In this document: piece by piece, positions 5,786 through 11,712 of the stretch
How positions within the stretch are numbered: the stretch's first letter is position 1
How the letters are laid out: each line of letters begins with the position of its first letter
Assembly: GCA_031271375.1 (NCBI GenBank)
Contig: JAISVU010000155.1
Coordinates: 1 to 11,712 of the forward strand
Length of the DNA stretch: 11,712 bases
DNA from: Clostridiales bacterium
Lineage (GTDB): Bacteria > Bacillota > Clostridia > Lachnospirales > WRAX01
Direction: 5' to 3'
The notes under the pieces: model-generated
Seen by the model: only the letters and a program-made list of their open reading frames with translations
Databases searched by the model: none
Told to the model about the DNA's origin: nothing
Program-made: the position numbers and the translations under genes

Positions 5786-6141
5786 ATGAATAAACGCCAG
5801 AAAATTACCAGCCAATACCTGCTGACGATGGAACACACTAAAAAGAGAAGGTTCAGCGGCATGACCAGCACCGTCATTACGCCGTGATGAAGGGCTACCT
5901 CCAAACGGGAGAACGCGAAAAGCATTCCGCGTACATAGACGAGCTTATAAACGCTGGCTACGAACCCGCCGAACGCCGTTACTGCGATAATATCGCGGCT
6001 AACACGATAACGGCGCACTACCTTTCCAGTAAGAGGGACAGCGCGGGCATAGTCGCCAAGTACGGCGGCGAAGCGCGGTTTGAAGCGGAGGGGAACGTGT
6101 TTCTTTCGTCGGTTGCGCTGGGGTTTAACAATGCTATAACC
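5786..6141 (+). pseudogene. Truncated GHKL sensor histidine kinase (AgrC/LytS-like) remnant
   Basis: Plus-strand frames give KRQKITSQYLLTMEHTK, then after a frameshift near 5845 QRHDQHRHYAVMKGYLQTGE, REKHSAYIDELINAGY and ERRYCDNIAANTITAHYL, ending LSSVALGFNNAIT. The RHD..RHxxxVMKGYLQTGE...YIDEL block followed by YCDN..AN is the dimerisation/phosphoacceptor and N-terminal catalytic portion of GHKL kinases such as those in quorum-sensing or peptide-responsive systems. The N-terminal membrane sensor is absent, and the C-terminal ATP-binding boxes are missing. The reading frame runs into a MITE at 6141. Removing the MITE continues the frame as NAITLEA, close to the family's NAIEA motif, before it is lost at the araB 3' end. 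It could also be a fragment left by rearrangement. It is nonfunctional either way. Confidence 0.65.
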
Positions 6142-6163
6142 AATGTCGTCAACTTAACAGAAC

Positions 6164-6187
6164 GGGCGGCTAATAGCCGCCCCTACG
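6164..6187. repeat. GTAGGGGCG-family hairpin, copy 2 (inside the MITE)
   Basis: GGGCGGCT (6164-6171) and AGCCGCCC (6175-6182) form an 8-bp stem with a 3-nt loop, followed by CTACG. It has the same orientation as copy 1. Confidence 0.65.
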
Positions 6188-6210
6188 CAAGGCTTCAAGC
6201 AACAAATAAC

Positions 6211-6277
6211 CGTAGGGGCGATTATTCAGGTTGCATGGCCGAGCAGTTGCCGTAGGCAACGCCCAGGCAATCGCCCG
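6211..6277. repeat. GTAGGGGCG-family repeat, copy 3 (inside the MITE, longer loop)
   Basis: CGTAGGGGCGATT (6211-6223) and AATCGCCCG (6269-6277) are inverted arms enclosing about 45 nt that contain a smaller hairpin, GTTGCC-GTA-GGCAAC (6246-6260). It is in the opposite orientation to copy 2. Confidence 0.6.
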
Positions 6278-6326
6278 CTAAGTTGACGACATTGATGCTA
6301 TAACCCTTGAAGCCTTTTGTTTTTAC

Positions 6327-7970
6327 TCACTCCCTCAGCGCCCTTACCCGTTTCATTACGTCATTGGCCCCGCGCCCGAAATAATCGTGCAGAATCTCGT
6401 ACTCGGCGTAGAGTTTTTCATATATCCCGGCGTTTTCCGGGTCGGGTAGGTAGACCGTGTCCTTGAGCTTACCCATAACCCTGGCGGCGATGAAGATATC
6501 GTCAAAGACCCCGGCGGCCACAGCGCCGAATATAGCCGATCCCAGGGCGGGGCCGTTGTCTGAGCCGCCTATCCTGACGGGCATGTTCAGCACGTCGGCG
6601 TAGATTTGCATTATCATCGGGTTTTTATGGCTGATACCGCCGCTGGCGTAGAACTCGTTGACGGCGACGCCGTTTTCCTGAAAGGTGTTTATAATCTTTC
6701 GCGTTCCGTAGGCCGTGGCTTCAACCAGCGCCCTGTACATGTCCTCGGGCTTGGTTTGCAGCGTCATGCCCAGCATCATCCCCGTCAAATCCACATCCAC
6801 GAGTACGCTGCGGTTGCCGTTCCACCAGTCCAGCGCGACAAGCCCGCTCTGGCCCGGCTTTTGCCGCGCCGCCTTTTCGGTAAGCAGCTCGTGTACGCTT
6901 ATGCCCCTTGCGGCTGCTTCGTCATGGTAAGACGCCGGAACGCAGTTGTCCGCGAACCACGCGAAATGATCCCCGACGCAGCTCTGCCCCGCCTCGTAAC
7001 CGTAAAAACCGGGATATACCCCGTCTTCCACAACACCGCACATCCCCGGAACAACGTGTTCCTCCTCGCCCAATAATATATGGCAGGTTGACGTGCCCAT
7101 TATAGCCAAAACCTTGCCCGGGCTGTCGATAGACAGGGCGGGCACCGTAACGTGCGCGTCCACATTGCCCACCGCTACGGCCGTTCCTTCTTTAAGGCCC
7201 GTCAACGCGGCGGCAGCGGCGCATATTCCGCCCGCCTTCGCCCCTAATGGCATAACGGGCCAGTTCAGTTTGTCCTCCGCAAGGTTTTCCAGGCGCGGAT
7301 CCAGCGCGGCGAAGAAGGGCTTGGAAGGGTAGCCCTCCCGCTTATGCCAGATGGCCTTATAGCCTGCCGTACAGCTGTTCCGGCTCTGCACGCCGGTCAG
7401 CTGCCATATGATCCAGTCTGCGGCTTCTATAAAATAGTCGGCGGCGGCATAAACCTCCGGGGCTTCGTCCAGCGTTTGCCATATCTTGGGAAAAGCCCAC
7501 TCGGACGATATCTTCCCTCCGTAACGCTTGAGCCACTCCTCGCCGCGTTCCTGCGCGATTTCGTTCAGTTTGTTAGCCTTGTCCTGGGCCGCGTGGTGCT
7601 TCCACAGCTTTATGTAAGCGTGCGGAACATTTTCAAACCCGGGCAGGAAGCAGAGCGGCGTCCCGTCCGCCTTGACCGGAAGGATAGTACAGGCCGTGAA
7701 ATCCGTCCCGATACCTGCGACATCCGCGGGATTTATCCCGGTTTCTTTTATAACCGCCGGGATCGTGTGAGCCAGCACGTCCAAATAATCCTTCGGGTGC
7801 TGGAGCGCCCAGTCCAGGCCCAGCTCCGCGCCTCCGGGCAGCCGCCGTTCCATAACGCCGTGGGGATAGTCATAAACCGCCTGCGCAAGCTCCGCGCCGT
7901 CGACAGTGTCCACCAGCACCGCCCGCCCGGACAGCGTGCCGAAGTCAACGCCTATTGAGTAACGAGCCAT
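6327..7970 (-). CDS. araB: L-ribulokinase
   Basis: A 547-residue FGGY-family carbohydrate kinase that phosphorylates L-ribulose to L-ribulose-5-phosphate in arabinose catabolism. The N-terminus ARYSIGVDFGTLSGRAVLVD holds the ATP phosphate-binding motif. Family features follow: GIGTDFTACTILP, SSEWAFPKIWQTL, then GNVDAHVTVPAL with the catalytic Asp, MGTSTCHILLGEEEHVVPG and the C-terminal ASGGISHKNPMIMQIYADVL. Length and motifs fit AraB rather than xylulokinase or glycerol kinase. The ATG at 7970 has AAAGGA 9 nt upstream; a longer frame to 8024 lies inside the preceding gene. It starts 4 nt after the stop of the TOPRIM-like gene and its RBS lies within that gene, so it is probably read from the same mRNA. 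No araA, araD or AraR gene is visible in the window, so the rest of the pathway must be elsewhere. Confidence 0.92.
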   Translation of the reverse strand: MARYSIGVDFGTLSGRAVLVDTVDGAELAQAVYDYPHGVMERRLPGGAELGLDWALQHPKDYLDVLAHTIPAVIKETGINPADVAGIGTDFTACTILPVKADGTPLCFLPGFENVPHAYIKLWKHHAAQDKANKLNEIAQERGEEWLKRYGGKISSEWAFPKIWQTLDEAPEVYAAADYFIEAADWIIWQLTGVQSRNSCTAGYKAIWHKREGYPSKPFFAALDPRLENLAEDKLNWPVMPLGAKAGGICAAAAALTGLKEGTAVAVGNVDAHVTVPALSIDSPGKVLAIMGTSTCHILLGEEEHVVPGMCGVVEDGVYPGFYGYEAGQSCVGDHFAWFADNCVPASYHDEAAARGISVHELLTEKAARQKPGQSGLVALDWWNGNRSVLVDVDLTGMMLGMTLQTKPEDMYRALVEATAYGTRKIINTFQENGVAVNEFYASGGISHKNPMIMQIYADVLNMPVRIGGSDNGPALGSAIFGAVAAGVFDDIFIAARVMGKLKDTVYLPDPENAGIYEKLYAEYEILHDYFGRGANDVMKRVRALRE

Positions 7971-7974
7971 GTTA

Positions 7975-8601
7975 TCATGTCCTTTCTTTAATGAATTCCT
8001 GCATATCGGCATAAAACCGCCCAAAGCTCTTTGGGCAGCGTTTGAGTATTACATCAATCGAAATATTTTGGGCGATTTCCGCATATGTATCCCTATTAGG
8101 CTGTTTTCCTATGCTGTACAATACCCTTTTCAAGTAATTCTTTGGATGATTGCTTTCAGGGTCGTTTTCCTCTCCCCATATCTCTTCCGGCTTCTTTGGC
8201 AGTATTTTTTGATTTATTGGCGGCGAAAAAGCGTCCATATCGGACAGAAGCCAGCTTTCGATCATCTCTTTGGGTACGATGACGAGACAATGACATATCT
8301 CTTGCATTTCATTAGTGAATTGTTCTTTTAATTCCGAATATCTTTTATCATAATCATGATCCGCGTCCATATGATAAGCTATGTGTTTATACTTGTTTTT
8401 TACAGCAAACTTATACAACCTGTCAACAAAAGTCGTTTTTCTACGAGCTGCGGTTTTATTTGAAACTATTACTTTATGCTTTAATTCAGCAGTGGTTGTT
8501 TCTGTTATGTTCAGCTTAGTATTTATAGCCAGCTTTTCTATAAACACGCAAATAGGCCCGGAATCCGTTTCGCCTTCGCGGCAAAGGAGGACATTAATCA
8601 C
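7975..8601 (-). CDS. TOPRIM-like protein of DUF4276/RloB type (putative nuclease partner of the AAA ATPase)
   Basis: A 208-residue protein. It opens INVLLCREGETDSGP with the EGxxD core of TOPRIM domains (Glu9, Asp13). The acidic motif YHMDADHDYDKR (Asp79/81/83) follows, then VPKEMIESWLLSD (Glu115, Trp117), the E-x-W-L-L motif I associate with DUF4276 and RloB proteins. Such domains bind Mg2+ and cut or nick nucleic acid in OLD-like systems. The start is GTG at 8601, overlapping the ATPase stop by 4 nt (GTGA), with AAGGAGG 7 nt upstream, so translation is coupled and a joint complex is likely. Pairing with an AAA ATPase resembles two-gene phage-defence systems such as AbiL or PARIS. Here it is followed directly by araB, which is odd. 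The AT-rich codon use compared with araB suggests acquisition. Enzyme activity is inferred. Confidence 0.7.
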   Translation of the reverse strand: MINVLLCREGETDSGPICVFIEKLAINTKLNITETTTAELKHKVIVSNKTAARRKTTFVDRLYKFAVKNKYKHIAYHMDADHDYDKRYSELKEQFTNEMQEICHCLVIVPKEMIESWLLSDMDAFSPPINQKILPKKPEEIWGEENDPESNHPKNYLKRVLYSIGKQPNRDTYAEIAQNISIDVILKRCPKSFGRFYADMQEFIKERT

Positions 8602-9770
8602 TTTAAATCCTCCTTATGCTTAGGATTCAATAAATCAAGTATTTCATCCTTGTTATAATTCATCCAAACCTCGCCGGGGTTAAACGCGTCTAATGTATCC
8701 TTCATACCGTCGGTTGAGAACATCGGCTTTGCGTGAACCCTGCCGTTCTCGTCACGCCACATGAACATGATTTCCTTTGGGTCAAGGTAGTTGACTACTA
8801 AAGGGTTATGGGTTGTAATTATAACCTGGCGGTTAGCTTTGTCGATTATTGTTTTGAATACTTTAATTAAATCCTCAAGGGAGTAAAGATTTATGCCATT
8901 TTCAATTTCATCAATAAGAATAAGGCCGTCTGGCTTATTTTCTCCTTCTTCATCATGTAAGACAGATATAGCCCCAAGCGCGATTATACGCAGCAAACCG
9001 TCGCTCATATGACCGGGCTTAACCGTGACCTTTCCTGTAGAATGTTTTTCTGTAAATGATAATCTAGTCAAGGGAACATTACCCATAGTACCCATAACAC
9101 GCGTCCTTATCTCAACCGGATAATTTAAATAACCGCTTACAAATTTGTCGAGCTTCTTCCTTTGTTCGCTGTTTAATCTACTGATAAAAGCTGCCAACTG
9201 CCTTCCATTGGCACCTATATTTTCAGCATATCCGCGATTGCCGCTTGTACGCATAACAGCTGGCGAGAGGAGTTCATAATTTGTTGAGTATTCATAGAAT
9301 GATTTGATTAAATATAAAACAGGATCGATTTTTTGTTTACCTAGGTTGGCAAATACATCTATGTTTTTAAAGAATGATGATTTTGTGGTCTTATTGTCAT
9401 TCATTGCGTATAATTTACCTGTTGCGGCATTTTCTATCCTTTCAATAAAGACATATTCACCTTCAATATAGTTGACAGAAAAATCACATGAAGTGTCGTC
9501 TTGGCCGGGGAAGCTATGAACTACATTAAATGAAATAGGTTCGTCACGTATAGACCAAAACTGGCTTTTAAGGTCGCCAAACATCCATCTGCGTTCTCTC
9601 ATAAATTCGTTCAAATCCCTTGTAGCAAACGACCGCACAAAATCAAGCGCCTGCAGCACGGTGCTCTTCCCGCAGGCGTTCGCCCCGATAAGCGCAGTGA
9701 ACGGGGTGAACTCGATTTCAAAGTCGTCCAGCGCTTTGAAGTTCTTAACAGAGAGCTTAGATATCATCAT
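8598..9770 (-). CDS. AAA ATPase, OLD/ABC-like (AAA_21/AAA_15 type)
   Basis: A 390-residue cytoplasmic ATPase of the SMC/ABC-like group. SKLSVKNFKALDDFEIEF and Walker A GANACGKST (29-37) open it. An ABC-signature-like HMSDGLLRI (254-262), Walker B LILIDEIENGIN (283-294) and the switch His321 in IITTHNPLV close the nucleotide site, and FMWRDENGRVH is the usual C-terminal strand region. No TOPRIM domain is fused; one is supplied by the next gene, as in split OLD-like defence pairs. The start is ATG 9770 (a second ATG follows at 9767) with AAGGGCAGG upstream. A good promoter lies at 9801-9829, so this is probably the first gene of an ATPase-TOPRIM-araB transcript. The coding sequence is clearly more AT-rich than araB or the ApbE gene on either side. 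A phage-defence role is likely but unproven. Confidence 0.82.
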   Translation of the reverse strand: MMISKLSVKNFKALDDFEIEFTPFTALIGANACGKSTVLQALDFVRSFATRDLNEFMRERRWMFGDLKSQFWSIRDEPISFNVVHSFPGQDDTSCDFSVNYIEGEYVFIERIENAATGKLYAMNDNKTTKSSFFKNIDVFANLGKQKIDPVLYLIKSFYEYSTNYELLSPAVMRTSGNRGYAENIGANGRQLAAFISRLNSEQRKKLDKFVSGYLNYPVEIRTRVMGTMGNVPLTRLSFTEKHSTGKVTVKPGHMSDGLLRIIALGAISVLHDEEGENKPDGLILIDEIENGINLYSLEDLIKVFKTIIDKANRQVIITTHNPLVVNYLDPKEIMFMWRDENGRVHAKPMFSTDGMKDTLDAFNPGEVWMNYNKDEILDLLNPKHKEDLK

Positions 9771-9800
9771 TATGCCTGCCCTTCAAATGATCTCGGATAC

Positions 9801-9829
9801 AGTATAACACATATCAAAATTATAATCAA
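9801..9829 (-). promoter_or_regulatory. Promoter of the AAA-TOPRIM-araB unit
   Basis: On the minus strand TTGATT (9829-9824) and TATACT (9806-9801) are 17 bp apart, close to SigA consensus. The predicted start near 9794 gives a leader of about 24 nt before the ATPase ATG. Confidence 0.65.
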
Positions 9830-9837
9830 TTTTCAGC

Positions 9838-9866
9838 TTTAAAAACTCACTACAAAGCTATATAAT
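9838..9866 (+). promoter_or_regulatory. Candidate promoter of the ApbE gene (possibly leaderless)
   Basis: TATAAT at 9861-9866 with a weak -35 TTTAAA (9838-9843), 17 bp apart. A start 7 nt after the -10 would fall on the ATG at 9873, and no ribosome binding site is visible upstream of that ATG. Confidence 0.4.
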
Positions 9867-9872
9867 AATGCC

Positions 9873-11168
9873 ATGATCCAGCGAAAACCCTTCACAAAGA
9901 CCGACATATTCATTCTTTCCGCGATCCTCCTTATAGCCGCCGCCGGTTACGCTTTTATGAACCGAGCGGCAGGGGAGGGCGGTTTGAACGCGCTCATTTA
10001 CCTGGACGGGGAGCTTATGGAGACCGTGAGCCTTGACCGGGACAGCGCCTTTTCGTTAGAAACCCTTCCCGGCGTGGGCTTCGCGGTAAAAGACGGGGCG
10101 GCGGCCATCGTCCGCAGCGACTGCCCGGACCAGCTGTGCGTCCATATGGGCTGGCAGCGGTCCCCCGCCGGTTTCTCCGCCTGCCTGCCCAATAGGGTTA
10201 CGTTGGTGATAGAGGAAGCGCGTTCCGCCGAGTATCAGCGTATTTTTACGGATTTATTCGATACGACCGTCGTCTTCCGCGCCGCCGCGAAAAACCCGGA
10301 GGAGTTTGACGCATACGCCGACGCGGTGTCGGACGAGCTGGGAAGGCTGCATAAACTTTTTGACGTCTACAATGATTACGATGGATTGAATAACCTAAAG
10401 ACCGTTAATGCGCAGGCGGGCGTGTCCGCCGTCGAGGCCGACGCGGAGCTGCTGGATTTGATTGAGCTGGGCATTGAGGCATATGAGAAAAGCGGCGGCG
10501 CCGTGAATATCGCGATGGGGGCGTGTTTGTCCATATGGCACGATTACCGCGAGGACGGGACGGCCGTTCCGCCCGCCGAGGCTTTAAGGCAAGCCGCGCT
10601 TCATACGGATATCGAGGATGTAATAATAGACAGGGAGGCCGGAACTGTATTCCTCCGCGACCCCGAGATGTCGCTGGACGCCGGTGCGCTGGCGAAAGGG
10701 TTCGCGGTGGAGCGGGCGATGGAAAGGGCGACTGAGGCCGGGATGGAAGCGGGGCTGATCAACGCGGGCGGGAATGTGAGAACCGCAGGGACGCCTTCGG
10801 ATGACCGGGACGGCTGGAACGTGGGAATTCAAAGCCCGGAACTTACCGGGTTTGACGATGGAAACCTTGCCGGCGCCGTCCGCGTTAAGGACGCCGCTGT
10901 GGTTACCTCCGGCGATTATCAGCGTTTTTATACCGTTGACGGCATAAGGTATCACCATATTATCGACCCGGAGACGCTGATGCCCGCGCGCCGCTATTCC
11001 TCCGTTACTGTGATACACCCGGATTCCGGCATAGCCGACATGCTATCGACCGCGCTGTTTATCATGCCCATTGACCGGGGAAAGGCCCTGCTTTCGGAGT
11101 ACGGCGGGGAAGCGATGTGGATATACCCCGGCGGCGCGGCGGAAATGACGGCGAACTTCGGAAGCTAG
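9873..11168 (+). CDS. apbE: NusG-II domain / ApbE fusion: FAD:protein FMN transferase
   Basis: A 431-residue membrane-anchored flavin transferase acting outside the cytoplasm, where ApbE enzymes attach FMN from FAD to Thr/Ser of target proteins. An N-terminal membrane anchor (about 11-29) has no lipobox Cys. A NusG-II-type domain (about 37-113) follows, with Cys84, Cys89 and Cys104 in SDCPDQLCVHMGW and SACLPNRVTLVI. The ApbE domain (about 118-428) has SLDAGALAKGFAVE (267-280), LINAGGNVRTAG, VTSGDYQRFY (344-353), HHIIDPETLMPA and the Mg-site ADMLSTALF (Asp389, Thr393). Most ApbE proteins lack the NusG-II part, which usually occurs as a separate small protein. The start has no clear RBS. Target proteins (RnfG/D-, NqrC- or FMN-binding-domain type) are not in the window. 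The Gx protein and ribF 5 kb away are natural functional partners. Confidence 0.9.
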   Translation: MIQRKPFTKTDIFILSAILLIAAAGYAFMNRAAGEGGLNALIYLDGELMETVSLDRDSAFSLETLPGVGFAVKDGAAAIVRSDCPDQLCVHMGWQRSPAGFSACLPNRVTLVIEEARSAEYQRIFTDLFDTTVVFRAAAKNPEEFDAYADAVSDELGRLHKLFDVYNDYDGLNNLKTVNAQAGVSAVEADAELLDLIELGIEAYEKSGGAVNIAMGACLSIWHDYREDGTAVPPAEALRQAALHTDIEDVIIDREAGTVFLRDPEMSLDAGALAKGFAVERAMERATEAGMEAGLINAGGNVRTAGTPSDDRDGWNVGIQSPELTGFDDGNLAGAVRVKDAAVVTSGDYQRFYTVDGIRYHHIIDPETLMPARRYSSVTVIHPDSGIADMLSTALFIMPIDRGKALLSEYGGEAMWIYPGGAAEMTANFGS

Positions 11169-11173
11169 AACTG

Positions 11174-11195
11174 TAGGGGCGACTATCAGTCGCCC
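11174..11195. repeat. GTAGGGGCG-family hairpin repeat, copy 4
   Basis: GTAGGGGCGACT then ATC then AGTCGCCC: arms 11177-11184 and 11188-11195 form a perfect 8-bp stem with a 3-nt loop, starting 6 nt after the apbE stop. It shares the GTAGGGGCG core with the copies at 4955, 6164 and 6211. It may also act as a transcript-end structure, although no T-run follows. Confidence 0.65.
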
Positions 11196-11218
11196 TTAGA
11201 GACGAGAGCCGAGAACCC

Positions 11219-11294
11219 AGAGACCAGATGGTTACTTTAAGAAAGGCGCGAATCATACGACTGCCGGTCTTTTTGCAGTAACTATCTGGTCTCT
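11219..11294. terminator. Long imperfect hairpin between convergent genes
   Basis: Left arm 11219-11236 (AGAGACCAGATGGTTACT) and right arm 11277-11294 (AGTAACTATCTGGTCTCT) pair over 18 nt with one G-U on the plus-strand RNA. The loop is 40 nt, and AAGA/TCTT can extend the pairing inward. It lies between apbE and the convergent BadF-type gene, touching the latter's stop at 11298-11296. A bidirectional transcript-end structure is likely, but there is no classic U-tract, so a small MITE-like insertion is the alternative. Confidence 0.5.
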
Positions 11295-11295
11295 G

Positions 11296-11712
11296 TTATC
11301 TTCTTTTTCTGTTTTCTTCTTTTGCCATCAGCGCCGCACCATACGAGGGCGGCGACTTGGGCTTTATAAGCCTCGCCTCAGGCAGAGCCTCCGCCATCAT
11401 TTCGGCGAAACGTATATATATATACGTATTGTTCGTCAAAACCCCGCCGCCCGTGGTGATTTCAAATCCCCCGGCAAAGCCCAGCTTCCGCGCCGCAGCC
11501 GCGCCTAGCTCCGTAAGGCTTTGTGCCGCCGCTTCCGCTATCTCCGCCGCGGCTTCGTCGCCTGCCGCCAGCGCGGGGCCTAGCAGTTCCGCGAACGCCG
11601 CTATATCCTTTTTATCCTTATAAGCATATATAACAGGCACCAGGTCCGGCACATCGGCAAGGCCCAGCCTGCTTAAAACCTGCCCGGTCAAAACCGTCGG
11701 GCGGGCAAGGCC
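11296..11712 (-). CDS. BadF/BadG/BcrA/BcrD ATPase family protein, C-terminal part (N-acetylglucosamine-kinase-like; cut by window edge)
   Basis: The last 138 codons are present; the gene continues beyond 11712, so there is no start in view. The visible part reads LSRLGLADVPDLVPVIYAYK, then DIAAFAELLGPALAAGDEAA, an Ala-rich helix (EIAEAAAQSLTELGAAAARK), FEITTGGGVLTNNTYIYIRF and KPKSPPSYGAALMAKEE. The TGGGVLTNN turn and the SPPSYGAALMA ending match the C-terminal domain of ASKHA-fold sugar kinases in the BadF/BcrA Pfam family, which in Firmicutes are mostly N-acetylglucosamine or N-acetylmuramic acid kinases in cell-wall sugar salvage. 2-hydroxyacyl-CoA dehydratase activators share the fold but carry FeS cysteines that are not seen here. 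Substrate is uncertain. It is convergent with apbE. Confidence 0.75.
   Translation of the reverse strand, partial: GLARPTVLTGQVLSRLGLADVPDLVPVIYAYKDKKDIAAFAELLGPALAAGDEAAAEIAEAAAQSLTELGAAAARKLGFAGGFEITTGGGVLTNNTYIYIRFAEMMAEALPEARLIKPKSPPSYGAALMAKEENRKRR

Larger units (their letters stand above)
6141..6294. mobile_element. MITE-like element, 154 bp, with target-site duplication
   Basis: Terminal inverted repeats are perfect over 16 bp: CAATGTCGTCAACTTA (6141-6156) and TAAGTTGACGACATTG (6279-6294). The element is flanked by direct repeats ATGCTATAAC (6131-6140 and 6295-6304; 11 bp if the next C is counted), a convincing target-site duplication. Inside, CGGGCG (6163-6168) pairs with CGCCCG (6272-6277), CCCCTACG (6180-6187) with CGTAGGGG (6211-6218), and GTTGCC with GGCAAC (6246-6260), so the whole element can fold on itself. 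There is no transposase, so it is non-autonomous. It interrupts the GHKL kinase remnant. The parent transposase family is unknown. Confidence 0.85.

Noticed and set aside
5779..6018. Minus-strand hydrophobic 79-codon ORF as a membrane protein
   Set aside because: It is antisense to the recognisable RHD..VMKGYLQTGE kinase motif; the hydrophobicity is a reverse-strand by-product.
5884..6255. Intact 123-codon plus-strand gene
   Set aside because: Its first part is a frame-shifted GHKL kinase fragment and its last third is MITE sequence read through the terminal repeat.
7344..7958. 204-codon plus-strand ORF opposite araB
   Set aside because: It is fully antisense to a strongly conserved ribulokinase; no RBS or family features, typical reverse-strand shadow of a GC-rich gene.
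4955..11195. CRISPR array formed by the GTAGGGGCG repeats
   Set aside because: Copies are irregularly spaced, hairpin-like, in both orientations and without unique spacers of constant length; no cas genes.
1..11712. tRNA, rRNA or riboswitch genes
   Set aside because: Looked for tRNA acceptor/TPsiC patterns, rRNA conserved stretches and an FMN riboswitch before the ribF operon; none recognised by eye.

Overview
The window reads as a low-GC-Gram-positive (Bacillota, class Clostridia) chromosome, probably a gut, rumen or sediment commensal. The basis is gene content by recognition (a VanG/VanD-like VanRS pair, a Gx-type membrane protein, a NusG-II/ApbE protein, a holin-like small toxin), strong AAGGAGG-type ribosome binding sites and consensus SigA promoters. 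Species cannot be named from this alone.

Layout. (1) 1-2667: a glycopeptide-resistance-like locus on the minus strand: a short ORF of unknown function, vanR, vanS, then the start of a Van-type D-Ala-D-X ligase cut by the window edge. Between vanS and the ligase lies a compact plus-strand gene for a 29-residue membrane peptide. It has a consensus promoter and faces a convergent antisense RNA with its own perfect promoter, which is the architecture of a type I toxin-antitoxin module. (2) 2829-3420: a decayed tyrosine recombinase, suggesting that the van locus, or its neighbour, arrived on a mobile element. (3) 3479-4893: a Gx-family membrane protein and ribF (riboflavin kinase/FAD synthetase), overlapping by 4 nt. 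(4) 4894-6310: a graveyard holding a broken acidic protein gene, a truncated GHKL sensor kinase fragment, and a 154-bp MITE-like element with 16-bp terminal inverted repeats and a 10-11 bp target duplication. (5) 6327-9770, minus strand: an AAA ATPase, a TOPRIM-like protein and araB (L-ribulokinase), packed so tightly that they look like one transcription unit, although the first two look like an accessory or phage-defence pair. (6) 9873-11168: a NusG-II/ApbE fusion (FAD:protein FMN transferase). (7) 11296-11712: the C-terminal part of a BadF/BadG/BcrA/BcrD-family ATPase (N-acetylglucosamine-kinase-like).

Working together: VanS/VanR presumably switch on the ligase on exposure to glycopeptide. 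The Gx protein, RibF and NusG-II/ApbE form a plausible flavin theme (FAD made inside, FMN attached to extracytoplasmic proteins), resembling the parts list of flavin-based extracellular electron transfer loci, but they are not in one operon here. Short hairpin repeats built on CGTAGGGGCG recur four times (about 4955, 6164, 6216 and 11177).

The most interesting items are the toxin/antisense module inside the van locus, the ATPase-TOPRIM pair joined to araB, and the MITE whose empty site can be reconstructed.
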